A stretch of DNA of 64,000 nt. It comes from Cephalopachus bancanus. Taxonomy: Eukaryota > Chordata > Mammalia > Primates > Tarsiidae. The position numbers and the translations under genes are program-made. The notes below the pieces were generated by a model. The model ran no database searches. It saw only the letters and a program-made list of their open reading frames with translations, and was not told the DNA's origin. The stretch spans positions 8,497,501 through 8,561,500 of the forward strand of contig JAPVLO010000003.1 of NCBI GenBank assembly GCA_027257055.1, given 5' to 3'. Within the stretch, counting starts at the first letter, position 1; each line of letters begins with the position of its first letter. Positions 10,320 through 22,500 of this stretch are shown here, piece by piece.

Positions 10320-11940
10320 TCCTTAGAGACTAGCAGTATTCTAGAATAGTTCTTAATCTCATGCTTTTGGCCTCCTCAAAGCATCCCTAGTTCTATTTCT
10401 TTCTGATTCTTGATTTTGTGAACTATGTTTTCATTCTTTAAGATATTCCATTAGCTTTTCCCTTTATTCATTAAATCAGACATATTTAATTTCTGTTTAT
10501 TACAAACTAAATAGATTTTAGCTATTATCATATATTTTAATTTCATGTTAGGCTTTATTTTTATCATTATTTCTATTACTGTAATATTAAAGATGATTCA
10601 ATGAAATGACTATTTTACATTGTATTATACTATAAGCTCCCAACTTGAACTGAACAAAAAATTAAACAAACTTATGCCAATATAGTCATGATTTGTACAA
10701 TAAGCCTAAGATAGGATTAATAGATCCCTGTGACATCTAAGTGTTTATCTTATATTTCATTAACATGATTTTTTAAAAAATTAAGATCCTTCCCTTATCT
10801 GTGATTGTGATGAAATTCTGGGGTATAGCCAGCCATTATCATTAGAGCAATGTGGGATGTTATTCAGAATGTGGAAAATAACTTCTAGTGTATCTACAAA
10901 TTGGAAAAAGGGACTTGGATTATTTTGATGTCAAATCCATAAAAGTATAGCTATAGACCTATGCATGATTATTTAGAAAACCAAAGATCATAAATGAGTG
11001 GTTTAAAAATATTTTTTAAAAGACCAAAAAAAAAAAAAAGTCAAATCTGCAACCCAGATCTCAATCCCATGATTTCTTGTATTGTGTTTTATTTATGCTC
11101 TTCTTCAAATTTTTATCCTGATTTTGTCAAGTGGCATTAAAATGTTGTTTAAAATGGTTTTTCATCTGGGGAAATGAAGTAAAAATATTTACATACCAAC
11201 ATTCAAGTCATTTATGTTTCTTAACAGCTGCTTCTTTTTTCAAAAGCTTGGCTACTCCCCTTGATGAAATATTCCTACCACTGTGTAATATGTCTATTGA
11301 TTCAAAAAATGAATTAACTTGGAAACTGTTGCTTTCTCCTTCATTCAATCCCTAAGGGGAAGTAGTTCTGTAGAGGAGGCATTACGTGCTCTTTAATTAT
11401 ACTACAGTGCCTAAGAGTGTAGTTTTGGAGTTGAGGAAGTGAAGCATTTAGTCTGAGTTGAATCATGGCGTGGGCTGAATCATGGCAGGTTCTATTTCAG
11501 TTCTTATGCGTGTAGAGGTCACAGTAAGTCATGGACCACACAAAAATGGTATTTCCCACACTCACTTCCTCATTCTCATTGAAATGTATGTTGGGAGGAG
11601 AGTAAAGCTTACTGGAAAATAGAAAATTTAAGCCTGTCTAAGCTCAGTCTAGGATTGCTTAATCCTCAGAGTTCTGTACACTCTACTTTACCTCACTACA
11701 GTTAAGGCTCCACATTAGAGCTTAAGGACAAAAACCCCAGGAAATAACAAAATATTTTTTCACATAGTCTTTTTATCCATCCATTTATAGTTCTCTTCAA
11801 ATTTTGGTAATAAGCAACCACTAAAAACTTGAATGACTGCTATTCCTCTGTGAAATCATAAAATACATGTAACTTATATTTGATGTAGTTTGGTGGAACA
11901 GGTACAGATATACATTAAATAAAGAAAAATTTTTTCTTTT
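10320..11940. other. Unannotated AT-rich sequence
   Basis: No repeat or gene is recognised. A short frame at 11131-11355 has no familiar motif. An A-run lies at about 11026-11039. Confidence 0.35.
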
Positions 11941-11944
11941 TTTT

Positions 11945-12520
11945 CTAACTTTTAGTTTTTTTATTTTAAAGATGTGGGGTACAATTCAGGGTTAGATATA
12001 CAAATGGTCATTATGCAGGTACCCTTGTTAATGAGGTGTACCCCCGCCCCCTTCCCCAGGCAGATTCTCACTACTGCCAATTCCTCTTCCCTGACCCCCT
12101 CCTGGTAGTTTCCTGCTACTATCAATCCTTTTCTTATAGTCTGCTTATGAGTGAGAACATGTGACATTCAGTTCTTTGTTTCTGTGAAAGATCACTCAGT
12201 ATTACAGACTTTAAGTCTATCCAGGTTGCTGCAAAATCCATATGCTTTTCCTTCTTTATGGCTGTATAATATTCCATTGTGTATATGTACCACATTTTTT
12301 TTATCTGGTCCAGCTTTGATGGGCAGCATGGTTGGTTCCATGTTTTTGCTATTGTGAATAGAGCTGCAACAAACATGCATGTGCAGGTATCCTTTTTGTA
12401 GAATGATTTCAGTTCCTCTGGGTATATTCCCAATAGAGGGAATGCTGAGTCATATGGAAGGACAATTTCTAGTTTTTTCAGAAACCACTACACTGTCTTC
12501 CAAAGAGGTTGCACTAGTTT
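11945..12520 (-). mobile_element. 5'-truncated L1, 3' end
   Basis: A minus-strand L1 fragment with its poly(A) at the left, seen as T-runs about 11935-11965, next to the AATAAA equivalent. Reading the minus strand, it covers the last part of ORF2, with residues YPEELKS, KKDTCTCMF, AKTWNQP, WYIYTMEYY and HMFSL, followed by a short 3'UTR that ends in the same 'ctaaccctgaattgtacccc' block as the L1s at 13071 and 54869. The 5' break is near 12520, just upstream of 'aaactagtgcaacc'. The overlapping open frames on both strands at 11961-12582 are pieces of this element or its shadow. A TSD around gaaaaattt/gaaaaaactt is possible but not clear. Confidence 0.9.
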
Positions 12521-13057
12521 ACGAAAAAACTTTGAAACACAAAGCATGCAAAATAAAAACAAAATTTTGTGTTTTTGTCTGACTCTAAGTCATTGGAGGT
12601 AGGACTTGGTTATCTTTGGTCTGGATCCAAGATACATCTTTTGACTAAGTCCTCTGTAAGAAATAAACGCTTTTTCCTATTATAATAATTTATAATCCTT
12701 TTCCAATTCAGTGCCTTTTTTACATCATTACTACTCACCCACCAATTTGACAGTGCTCGTTTTGAACATTATTGGAGAAAAGTAAACTTGAACTTAAGTT
12801 TAATGACTAGCTAATCAGAGATATTTGCTTGGAAAATTTTCTTTGCATTTTTTCCTTTGGGTTGTCAAAATTTTGTGTACTCAGTTTTATATCTTTAGGC
12901 TTACTTATACCATTTCTACATGTGCAATGTTAATATAGAGAAGAATAATGTTAAAATGAGAGAAATTACATGGTGTAACTAGAAAAAAAAGTAAAAGAAA
13001 AATACTCCAAGAAAAAAAATTGTGGGGTATCACTAGGTAGTTATTTTAATAGATAAA
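12521..13057. other. Unannotated sequence between two L1s
   Basis: AT-rich spacer with no recognisable feature. It separates the truncated minus-strand L1 from the long plus-strand L1. Confidence 0.4.
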
Positions 13058-13070
13058 GAAATAAAGATGA

Positions 13071-14544
13071 ATAGAACATCCCAACTTCCAGCAAGATGGC
13101 AACGGGACAGCCTGGTCTATGAAACCTTCTGCAAAGGAGAATGCAGAGGGTCTCTGGCTCTCTCCCTGATGGCTGCAGATCAACGTGGGCAGCCTGCTTT
13201 TCACATGGAGCTCCACGGTCACCACTACTGGGGCATTGCAGCAGTCTTGACAGTCACTGCAGGCACAGACCCAGCAGCTGCCATACCGCCGTGGCCTCCA
13301 TGGCAGCCATAACTCATCATACCACCCGTGCCTGAGGTGATCCACAACTTCAGTCCTTGAAGCCCCTGTAGGCAAGATCTGCTGGGATCGGTGCCACCTC
13401 TGTTGCCACCGAGACATCCTGCCAGCCATGGGTCTCCTCCCGTGTGCCCTGAGGCAGGCTCCCATCTCTGGACTCTGCCAGACTCCTGTCCAGCTCCACC
13501 CCCTCTGGGGCGAGCAGCTGAGATAGCACCACCTGCTGGCGATTCGAGGTAACAACACCAAAATGGGAGAAACAAGCTTGAAAAACAGACACAAGCCAGA
13601 TTTGAATGGTGAACTGAGGGTAATCTGAACTGTCCTTCACAATAGGCCAGGGGCAACTGACCCTAACTGCAAACTAATTTACCAGCTTGAAAAGACTGCT
13701 GGAAATCAGAGCTGAAAGGACATTGGACTTAAACGAAAAGTCTCAGAGTGTGCTCGATTGGCTTTGTTAGTTTAATGACTTTATTCTATTCCTACTGTTT
13801 TGTTCCTTTCTTTTTCTTTTCCTCTTCCTTTTATTCTCTTTTCTCCTCTCTGTAAACCATATCTTTGTATGGAGGAACAGCACACCAATAAGGTGGTTGG
13901 TTAGCCTGTATGTTAGCATCATTGTATGTTTTATTTTTTTTTTGGTATGGGAGTTGGTTAGTCTGTAGCTGTGGTCTACTGTGGTCTATTTTATCTGTTT
14001 CAGTTTAGGTCTCTCTCTCCATTTGTTGGTACACTTGTCTGTTTCTCCCCTTACTCCTCTCTCTCTCCACAATCCTCTTCCTCCCACTGTCTGCTCCATT
14101 CTCTTCCCTCTGCTAACCACATTTTATTTCAGGGAGTAAACCTACAGCCCCACTGCATGGACAGATTCCAAGGCAGTGGGAAATGGGTTTCAGATTATCC
14201 ATACACCTGTCGGCAAATACCAGGACCTGCAGATAGATTTTGAATCACAGCTCCCCCCTTAAGTAAATCTCAAAACTGCAAAAAGGACCACCCCCAACCT
14301 ACAGTGCAACTCCAGAATTGAGCAAAGAGGGCATACATAAAGAATAGGAGATTTAAAAAACAGAAGTAAAAGCAATCCCTCTACCCCTGAATAACAGAAT
14401 TAAAGAAGACAGTGATGTGGAGGGAAGGAAAAAGTAGGGAGGGGAAAAAACTGCACAAATGAAGAAAAACCAAAAGAAGAATATAGGTCTCAACAGATCC
14501 CTGGGAGATCAGACACTGATAAAACAGATTCCGGAACACAAACA
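13071..14544 (+). promoter_or_regulatory. L1 5'UTR / internal promoter region
   Basis: This is the segment upstream of L1 ORF1. It contrasts with the AT-rich flanks by its G+C content from about 13080 to 13560, followed by a T- and C-rich part (13790-14120). Family knowledge says the L1 5'UTR contains an internal RNA polymerase II promoter, often with antisense activity. I see no individual factor site that I would name. The several overlapping frames here on both strands, up to 182 codons on minus at 13046-13594, are discussed under findings. Confidence 0.7.
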
Positions 14545-15421
14545 ATGAAGAGCCCCCAGAATGACTGGTCACATGCAACAAACCCAGGCATCAAGACATT
14601 AATAGAGAGAATTTAAAAAATTGAGGAGAGACAAGAGGAAAATAGGAAGGAGCTGATGTCAGAAATAACAGCAGTAAAAAATACTATGATGGAAATAAAT
14701 AACAAACTAATAAGCATGGAAAGCAGAATTAGCCAAGCAGAAGATAGAATCTCAGAGCTCGAAGACTAAAACACAGAACTAACCCAAACTGTCAAAAGCA
14801 TAGAAAAGAAGCTCAAAAAAGACAGAATAAAACCTTCAAGAGATGAATGATCACTTCAAGAGACCGAAACAAAGAGTAATTGGCCTTCCTAAGGCAGAGA
14901 GAGAAACAGAGGCCACACTGGAACAAACATTTCATGAAATCATTCAAGAAAACTTCCCTCATCTCATCAAGGATGAAAAAAATTCAAACACAAGAGATTC
15001 AGAGAACCACTGCAAGACAACAAATGAGAAGACCAACTCCCAGACATATAATAATTCACCTAAACAAAAATTCACCTAAACAAATATCCTAAAGGCTGAA
15101 AGAGAAAAAGGTCAGACTATGTACCAGGGAAGACTAATTAGAATTGCAGCAGATTTATCTACAGAAACACTCCAGGCTAGGAGAGCTTGGAGCCCTATCT
15201 TCAAAGTTCTAAAAGATAAACAATTTCAACTGAGAATAACCTACCCAGCCAAGCTAAGCTTCATCAGTGAGGGAGAATTGAAATCTTTCCCAGATATCCA
15301 ATCACTAAGAACCTATGCAGCCACCAGACCACCTCTACAAGAAATACTTAAGAAAATATTGAACACAGAAGAAAAGGAAAAAAGAACAACGTTCTTCACA
15401 AGAGTACAAGCAAAAGATTAA
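14545..15421 (+). pseudogene. L1 ORF1 (RNA-binding chaperone), broken
   Basis: ORF1p is a trimeric RNA-binding protein that packages L1 RNA. The likely start is ATG 14545, in MKSPQNDW. After an early stop (TAA 14614-14616), heptad-like sequence with EINNKLISMESR and SQAEDRISELED, about 14620-14766, represents the coiled coil, closed by another stop (14767-14769). A frame change follows. The RRM-like part contains IGLPKAERE, then HEIIQENFPHL in the frame starting 14843. The C-terminal domain from 15119 contains RIAADLSTETLQARRAW, FQLRITYPAKLSF and ISEGE, and ends at 15421. The span is about 292 codons against roughly 338 in human L1, with a length not divisible by three, so net frameshifting is certain. 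Confidence 0.9.
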
Positions 15422-15499
15422 AAACACACATGACCCAACTCTAAAACCAAAAGAAAGACAACACACAAACAGGGAGAACAACAACTCTGTAAGAACATT

Positions 15500-18400
15500 A
15501 TGATAGGGATCAACTCTCACATTTCAATAATTAGTTTGAATGTGAATGGACTAAATGCACCTACTGAAAGACATAGAATGGCAAAATGGATAAAATATCA
15601 CCAGGCAACAATCTATTGCCTTCAAGAGACTCACCTCACTAGAAAGGACACTCACAGACTCAAAGTAAGAGGATGGGAAACAAATTTTCAGGCAAATGAA
15701 ACACAAAAGAAAGGCAGAGTCATGATACTACTCTCAGACAAAATACCCTTTAAGCTACCAAAAATTTAAAAAGATACATAATGATAAAAGGTTCAACCCA
15801 TCAACAAGAAATATCCATCCTAAACATATATGCACCAAACATAGGAGCACCAACTTTCATAAAGCAGCTCCTAGGTAAACTAAAAAAAGATATCAACTCC
15901 AATACCATCATAGCTGGGGACTTTAATACCTCACTCACAACCCTAGACAGATCATCAGGACAAAAAATCAGCAATGAGATCTGAAACCTCAATGTGACTC
16001 TTGATCAAATGGACTTAACTGATACCTACAGAACCCTCTATCCAAAGACCACAGAATACACATTCTACTCATCAACGCATGGAACGTACTCTAAGATCAA
16101 CCACATACTTGGCCATAAATCAAGCATAAGCAAATTTAAAAGGACTGAAATTTTACCATGCACCTTCTCGGACCACAGTGGAATAAAAATAATCATTAAC
16201 ACCAACAAGGTCCCCCCCAAACCCACAAAGACATGGACACTAAACAGCATGATGCTAAACAACTCCTGGGTTGTTGATGAAATCAAAACAGAGATTAAAA
16301 GATACCTGGAAACAAATGAAAATGAAGAAATATCTTACCAAAATCTCTGGGACGCCATGAAATCTGTAGTAAGAGGGGAATTTATATCCCTACAAACGCA
16401 TATGAAGAAAATGGAAGGATCACAAATTGACAGCCTAAGAAGCCACCTAAAAAAGCTGGAAAACCAAGCCCACAAAAACCCTAATTTCAGCAGAAGAATC
16501 CAGATCACCATAATAAAAACCCAAATCCAGGACATAGAAGACAAAAAGATAATACAAAAAATCAATGAAACAAAAAGCTGGTTCTTCGAAAGGATAAACA
16601 AGACCAATGGTCCCCTAGTTAGACTGACCAAGAAAAAGAGAGAAAACGCCCAAATAAACACAATCAGAAACACAAAAGATGAAGTCACATCTGATCCTGA
16701 AGAAATACAAAAGATCATTAGAAACTACTATGTACACTTGTACGGAAACAAACTTGAAAACCTTTTGGAAATGAAGGACTTTCTGTCATCACACAATTTG
16801 CCTAGGTTGAAACAAGAAGAAATTGAGACCCTAAATAGACCAATAACAATCAAGGAAATTGACTACATAATAAGAAAATTACCTACAAAAGAAAGCCCTG
16901 GACTAGATGACTTTCCAGCAGAATTCTACAAGACATTTAAGGAGGAGCTTATATCAATTCTACTGAAGGTATTCCAGGCAATTGAGAAAGATGGAACTCT
17001 CCCCAAATCATTTTATGAAGCTAACATCACATTGATACCCAAGCCAGGTAAAGACCCGACAAAGAAAGAAAACTACAGGCCAATATCTTTGATGAACATA
17101 GATGCTAAAATTCTTAGCAAGATGCTGGTGAACCAGATTCAACAACACATCTCAAAAATCATCCATCATGACCAAGTGGACTTCAACTCTGGGATGCAAG
17201 GCTGGTTCAATATTCGTAAAACCATAAATGTAATTAAATACATCAACAGATGTCAAAACAAAAACCACATGATTATATCATTAGATGCAGAAAAAGCTTT
17301 TGATAAAATCCAGCACCTCTTCTTGATAAAAACCCTCGAACAGCTAGGCATACGGGAAACATACCCCAAAAGAGTAAAAACCATCTACGAGAAACCCACA
17401 GCCAGCATACTCCTACATGGACAAAAACTGGAACCATTTCCCCCGAAAACTGGAAAAGAGAAGGATTTCCACTCTCACCCCTCCTGTTCAATATTATATT
17501 GGAAGTCCTGGCTAGAGCAATCAGAGAAGAGAAGGCAATCAGGAGTATTCAAATAGGAAAAGTGGAAGTCAAGCTACCTCTCTTTGCAAATGACATGATC
17601 ATGTACCTTGAAAACCCAAGAGAATCTTTCAAAAACCTCCTTACACTGATAAAGGACTTTGACAAATCTCAGGATATAAAATAAATGTGCAAAAGACAAT
17701 CGCATTTCTTTACACCAATAATAAGCAAACAGAAACCCAAATAAAAAGCACAATTCCATTCACAATAGCCACAAAAAAATGGAATACCTTGGCATCTTCA
17801 TAAGCAGAAATGTGAAAGACCTTTACAATGAAAACTACAAAACACTGCTCAAAGAAATCAAAGATGACACAAACAAATGGAAAAATATCCCATGTTCATG
17901 GATTGGAAGAATCAACATTGTGAAGATGTCCATTTTACCTAAGGTAATCTACAGATTTAATGCAATACCCATCAAATTACTAGCAACATTCTACTCAGAC
18001 CTAGGAAAAACAGCACAGGAATTCATATGGAAACACAAATGACCAAGAATAGCCAGAACAGTCCTCAGCAAAAAAAAAAAAAAAAAAAAAAAGCAGGTGG
18101 TATCACATTCCCAGACTTCAAATTTTACTATAAAGCTACAATCATCAAAATAGCTTGGTATTGATACAGGAACAGGCATATAGATCAATGCAATAGAATT
18201 GAGATTCCAGAAGCAAAACCTCAATTTCTCAACCAACTCATCTTCAACAATGCCTCCACCACCTACCACTGGGGAGAGGAGAACCTATTCAGTAAATGGT
18301 GCTGGGAAAACTGGCTGACCACATGCAGAAGATTGAAACAGGACCCCTATCTATCCCCGTACACAAAAATTAATTCTAAATGGATCAGAGACCTAAATGT

Positions 18401-19309
18401 AAAACCTCAAACCATAAGAACCTTAGAAAATGAAGGACATACCCTCATGGAAATTGAAACTGGCATTCAATTCCTGAACAAAACCCCAAACCCACAGGCC
18501 ATAAAAGAGAATATAGACAAGTGGGACCTCATTAAACTGACAAGCTTCTGCAAAGCCAAAGAAACCATCAAGAGAGCAAGGAGACAGCCTACAGACTGGG
18601 AAAAAGTATTTGCCAACTCCAGGTCTGACAAAGGCTTAACATCTTGGATCTACAAGGAATTCAAATGTGCTGAAAAGAAAAAAACAAAAAACTCCATTAT
18701 AAAATGGGCAAAAGATAAGAACAGACACTTCTCAAAGGAAGACATCCGAGCAACCAACAGACACATGAAAAAATGTTCAACCTCACTAATCATCAGGGAG
18801 ATGCAAATCAAAACCACACTGAGATACCACCTAACTCCAGTCAGAATGGCAATTATCAATAACTCAAAAAATAACAGTTGTTGGAGAGGGTGTGGCGAAA
18901 AGGGAACACTTCTACACTGTTGATGGGAGTGCAAACTAGTGCAACCTCTGTGGAAAACAGTATGGTGATTCCTAAAAGCTCTAACTATTGACCTCCCATA
19001 TGACCCCACAATCCCCCTACTGGGAATATACCCTGAAGAACTCAAATCACTCTATAAAAAAGATACCTGCACACTATGTTTATTGCAGGATTGTTCACAA
19101 TAGCAAGAACCTGGAAGCAACCGTGCTGTCCATCAAAAGAAGACTGGATTAAAAAAATGTGGTACATATACATGATGGAATACTACGCAGTCATAAAAAA
19201 GAACAAAATCATGAATTTCACAGCAACCTAGATGGAGCTAGAGTCTATAATACTGAGTGATCTCTTACAGAAACAAAGATCTGAGTATCACATGTTCTCA
19301 CTCATATAG
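15500..19309 (+). pseudogene. L1 ORF2 (endonuclease-reverse transcriptase), broken
   Basis: ORF2p nicks target DNA and reverse-transcribes L1 and Alu RNA. The start ATG at 15500 gives MIGINSHISIISLNVNGLN, aligned with the L1 endonuclease start. Endonuclease marks QETHL, GDFNT and SDHSGI are visible. The reverse transcriptase is in a 520-codon frame (15994-17556) with [16 protein letters not shown] and [12 protein letters not shown]. The FADD catalytic motif reads FAND (17583-17594), a change of one of its two aspartates. The C-terminal cysteine motif (CWRGCG and LLHC) precedes a stop at 18921-18923. Lesions include a frame change at 15767-15781, a stop at 15982, frame changes near 17450, 17665 and 17770, a stop at 18040 and a 23-A run at 18070-18092. 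The expected end is TAG 19307-19309. About 1270 codons matches the family length. Confidence 0.93.
18070..18092 (+). repeat. Uninterrupted A23 tract inside L1 ORF2
   Basis: A pure run of 23 A lies within the coding part of ORF2, where related L1s have a shorter A-rich codon stretch ending before 'gcaggtgg'. It is probably slippage expansion after insertion. Confidence 0.9.
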
Positions 19310-19535
19310 TGGACCTTGAACATCCAACGTAAAACTATAAGAAAATGACTGACAGTGGTGGGAAACTATGGCAGGGGAGGGGAAGGAAGACGGGATTAAC
19401 GATAGTAAATATCTGTCTGAGGATGGGGAGACACCTCTTATTAACAAGGGTGCCTGAACGAAGCATATTTGTATACCTAACCCTTAAATGTACCCCACAA
19501 TATCATAATAAAATAAAAAAGAGAAGTAAAGATGA

Positions 19536-22500
19536 TAAAAAGAGTGCTGGAAACCTGCTTTATCTTGAAGTGGCTTTGATTTCGGGACACAGTTACTTGA
19601 ACTATGAGTCAGAAAATCTCTCCCGATGCTGAATAAATCCATCTTTGACATGGAAAAAAAAGCTGTTATATTAATCTTTATTTTACTGTATTATGCAGGG
19701 CATGCTATTTTCTAACACAAATAATTTCATAGTCTCAGTGGCTTAATAAAATAGAATTTTATTTTTTACTTATGTGAACTCTAATCAGATAAAGAGAGAA
19801 CAAATGTTCTGCACAACAAAGTCTCTCAGAAACTCATGCTCCTTTTGCTGTATAGTTCCACCATTCCCTGGGGCCTTAAAGTCCTCAGCTGAACTGTCTG
19901 TCTTTGATTGGTAGACAAGTGAAAAGTGACAAACACACGGAGGATCACACTGAAGGCTTTGATGAGCCATGCCTGGATATGGCACATATGGCTTTCACTC
20001 ATATTCCAGTGACCAGACTTCAGTAACTGAAAAGGAGACTAAAAAATGTAGTCTAATTGTAAGTCCAAGAGGGAACAAAATGGGTTTTCAAGAACACATA
20101 CTCTCTTCCACTCTTCTCCTTATTGTGCCTTAGGTGTTCATATTCACTTCCAAGATCATGGCAGACTCACTTCAATATCGCCAGGACCCTGTTATAGAAG
20201 TTTTTGACTTTCAGGTTCATATATTTTATAGCAGCATCCATTTATCCTTTTTTCTCCTCTATCTCCAGCCAAGTTCTGAGGAAGCAGTTTATTACTAAAC
20301 CTTGATGATAGTGTGGATTTAGGAGGACCCAGATCTCAGAGTATGAGTTCCAACACAGTTATTTTTAGAGTTCACCAATAAAGAAAAATGGGAATAACTA
20401 GTATATAAAAGTTGTACCATCTTCATGTGCTGAGGTGAGGAAAAATTAAGTGCATTTCTCAAAAATTCAATTGCTAAGAAGAACAAAAGTGGTCTATATC
20501 CAACACAGTGACTCTAGTTATCAGAATTTTTTGATAGGTAAAGGGACAATTTCAGTCAGCCAGTAAAAAGGCTGGCAACAGAAAACTGTTGTTTTCATTT
20601 TATAAAAAAAAACAACACCAAAAACTATCAGAAACTTAAGAAGTAGGAAAATCTTACAAAACGTTTTGATCTAACAGTTAAAACATGAACTGTGGGAAAT
20701 AGTAACAGAAAGAAAGGAAGTCATTCAAACTCAGCATACATTAGTTTTACACACAGTCAAGAAGAAATGGATCACACTAGGAAGCACATCTCAGCTGTCC
20801 TTTTCAAAATGATATTGAGAGACACAGAAGAAAAATGAAATGGATTTCTAGAGTCAGTCTAGTCAGATTTCACTGCTAAGGATAATAAACTAAAGGCACA
20901 TGAAATGTTTCTGCTGCAACTGGTTTCTGAAGATCAGGAAATTCAAGGGAAAATAATGTTTGAGGGAGAAGCATATGCAGATACTTGCAATGGATTCAAA
21001 GGTACAGGTTTGGAAAGCAAAAATAATTGCATACCCAGTTCTCCAGCAGAGACAAACATGGACCCAGGAAGAAATCTTCCCTGGGAGGAGAATCCAAGGT
21101 CTAAGGAATCTAGGAGTTGGAGGGTGTTAAGCCTGTAGCTATTATTACATGTAACATCAATGTTAGCAAATAGCTAAGGAGCATGGTAGTTCTTTTGAAG
21201 ATGGAAAACTTCACAGAAAAGCATGAATTTGGGAAAGCAGGAAATGCAAAGCCATAAATTTATACTAGTCCTTGTTGTAAGCAAATTTCTATGCTCATGA
21301 GAGTGTGAAAATTCTAGTTCCAGTAAGGGAGCACATTCAATTAAAAATTGGGATGCCAAGAACCCTGGTCTAAAAAGAAAATGTGAATTGAGATCAATGG
21401 GCTATAAATTACATAAAGGAGAAAGGGTAGCAAAAATGAAGAGAAGTTTCTAGATATTACTTTATACTTCTTTTGAGATGAGGCTTTTAATAAACCACTT
21501 TTAAATTTATGTTTGTCGGTCTGGGTTTTAAAAAATTATTTCCTTCTCTTTTGCTTTATTTTTCCCTTAGAATATAAGAAGTCAAGTGTCACAATTAATC
21601 TCTGAGTGAGAGGGTTTTTTCCCACATAAGGGTTAAATTCATAGGCACTGAACTCAGGAAATTGATGAACATCTTAGAAAAGCTAAAATAAGATAAACAA
21701 AATTTCTCTTTTAAACTATTTTTTTTTTTATCTTAGTTATTACAAGGTCTTTGATGTTACCTATTATTTGTAATAGAATGCGGATATGTCTTGTAACATC
21801 TCTTGTGCTTTAGGATCATCTTTTTTTACTTGGAAAATGACTTAATCTATGGGAATATGCTTAGATTTGGGGGGCTGTCAATGTTCCATGGATCTTGGGT
21901 ATTTTGTGGATGAAGTTTGTGGCAGGGGTTGTGATGTTCTTATGTGTTGTGTGGTCCCTCTGGAGCTTTAGAAGAACATAGGAGAGTTTCTAATTGGAAG
22001 TAATCCATGTGGAGTTGCCCCAAAAGCTCTGCTACTTCTAGGAGAAGGGAACCCAGGGCACTGCTGATGAAGAAACCCCTATTTCTCTCCCATGACACTT
22101 AAGTGAGTTCTACTTTGACTGAGATACAATAAAATCAGAAGAAAATGCCCAAGAAAGATGCTTTCAGACATAATCTGGAACTTTAAATTTTGTTTCAGTT
22201 TTAAAATTTCTCATTGATAAGAAGTTTATATCATAAAATGGAGGACTAGTATTGGTAAAATGTACAGATTTGATGGCAAATTTGGGGCACTTGAAATTGC
22301 TAGTCTTGTATTATTTGGGCTCTGCTGTTAGCTGCCACATCTTGTATAAACTTGTCTAGTGAGTAGGTAGGAGAAGAGGAAATAGAAACATGGATAATTA
22401 TCCTGATGTATACTATGCCCTTGGGTATACTCAATTAATTCTTGTACTGACCCATTTTATAGGCTTTAGGGAATAATATCAAAAGGGACTTTCATGAAGG

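Larger units (their letters stand above)
13071..19522 (+). mobile_element. Near full-length L1 retrotransposon (inactive)
   Basis: About 6.45 kb with all four L1 parts in order: a 5'UTR (13071-14544) beginning near 'cttccagcaagatggc', ORF1 (14545-15421), an 80-base intergenic spacer, ORF2 (15500-19309), and a short 3'UTR (19310 to about 19510) ending in AATAAAATAAAAAA. Imperfect 13-bp flanks, gaaataaagatga (13058-13070) and gaagtaaagatga (19523-19535), look like the TSD. The 5'UTR is markedly richer in G+C than the surroundings. Both ORFs carry stops and frameshifts, so the element cannot move itself. Its 3' end matches the shorter L1s at 11945, 54869 and 63238, which suggests one lineage of L1 that amplified repeatedly here. 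Confidence 0.95.

Noticed and set aside
13971..14243. 90-codon frame starting with hydrophobic residues as a secreted protein
   Set aside because: It lies within the L1 5'UTR, in a T/C-rich part.
15994..17556. 520-codon open frame as a possible novel gene
   Set aside because: It is L1 ORF2 endonuclease/reverse transcriptase sequence, part of the broken element at 13071-19522.
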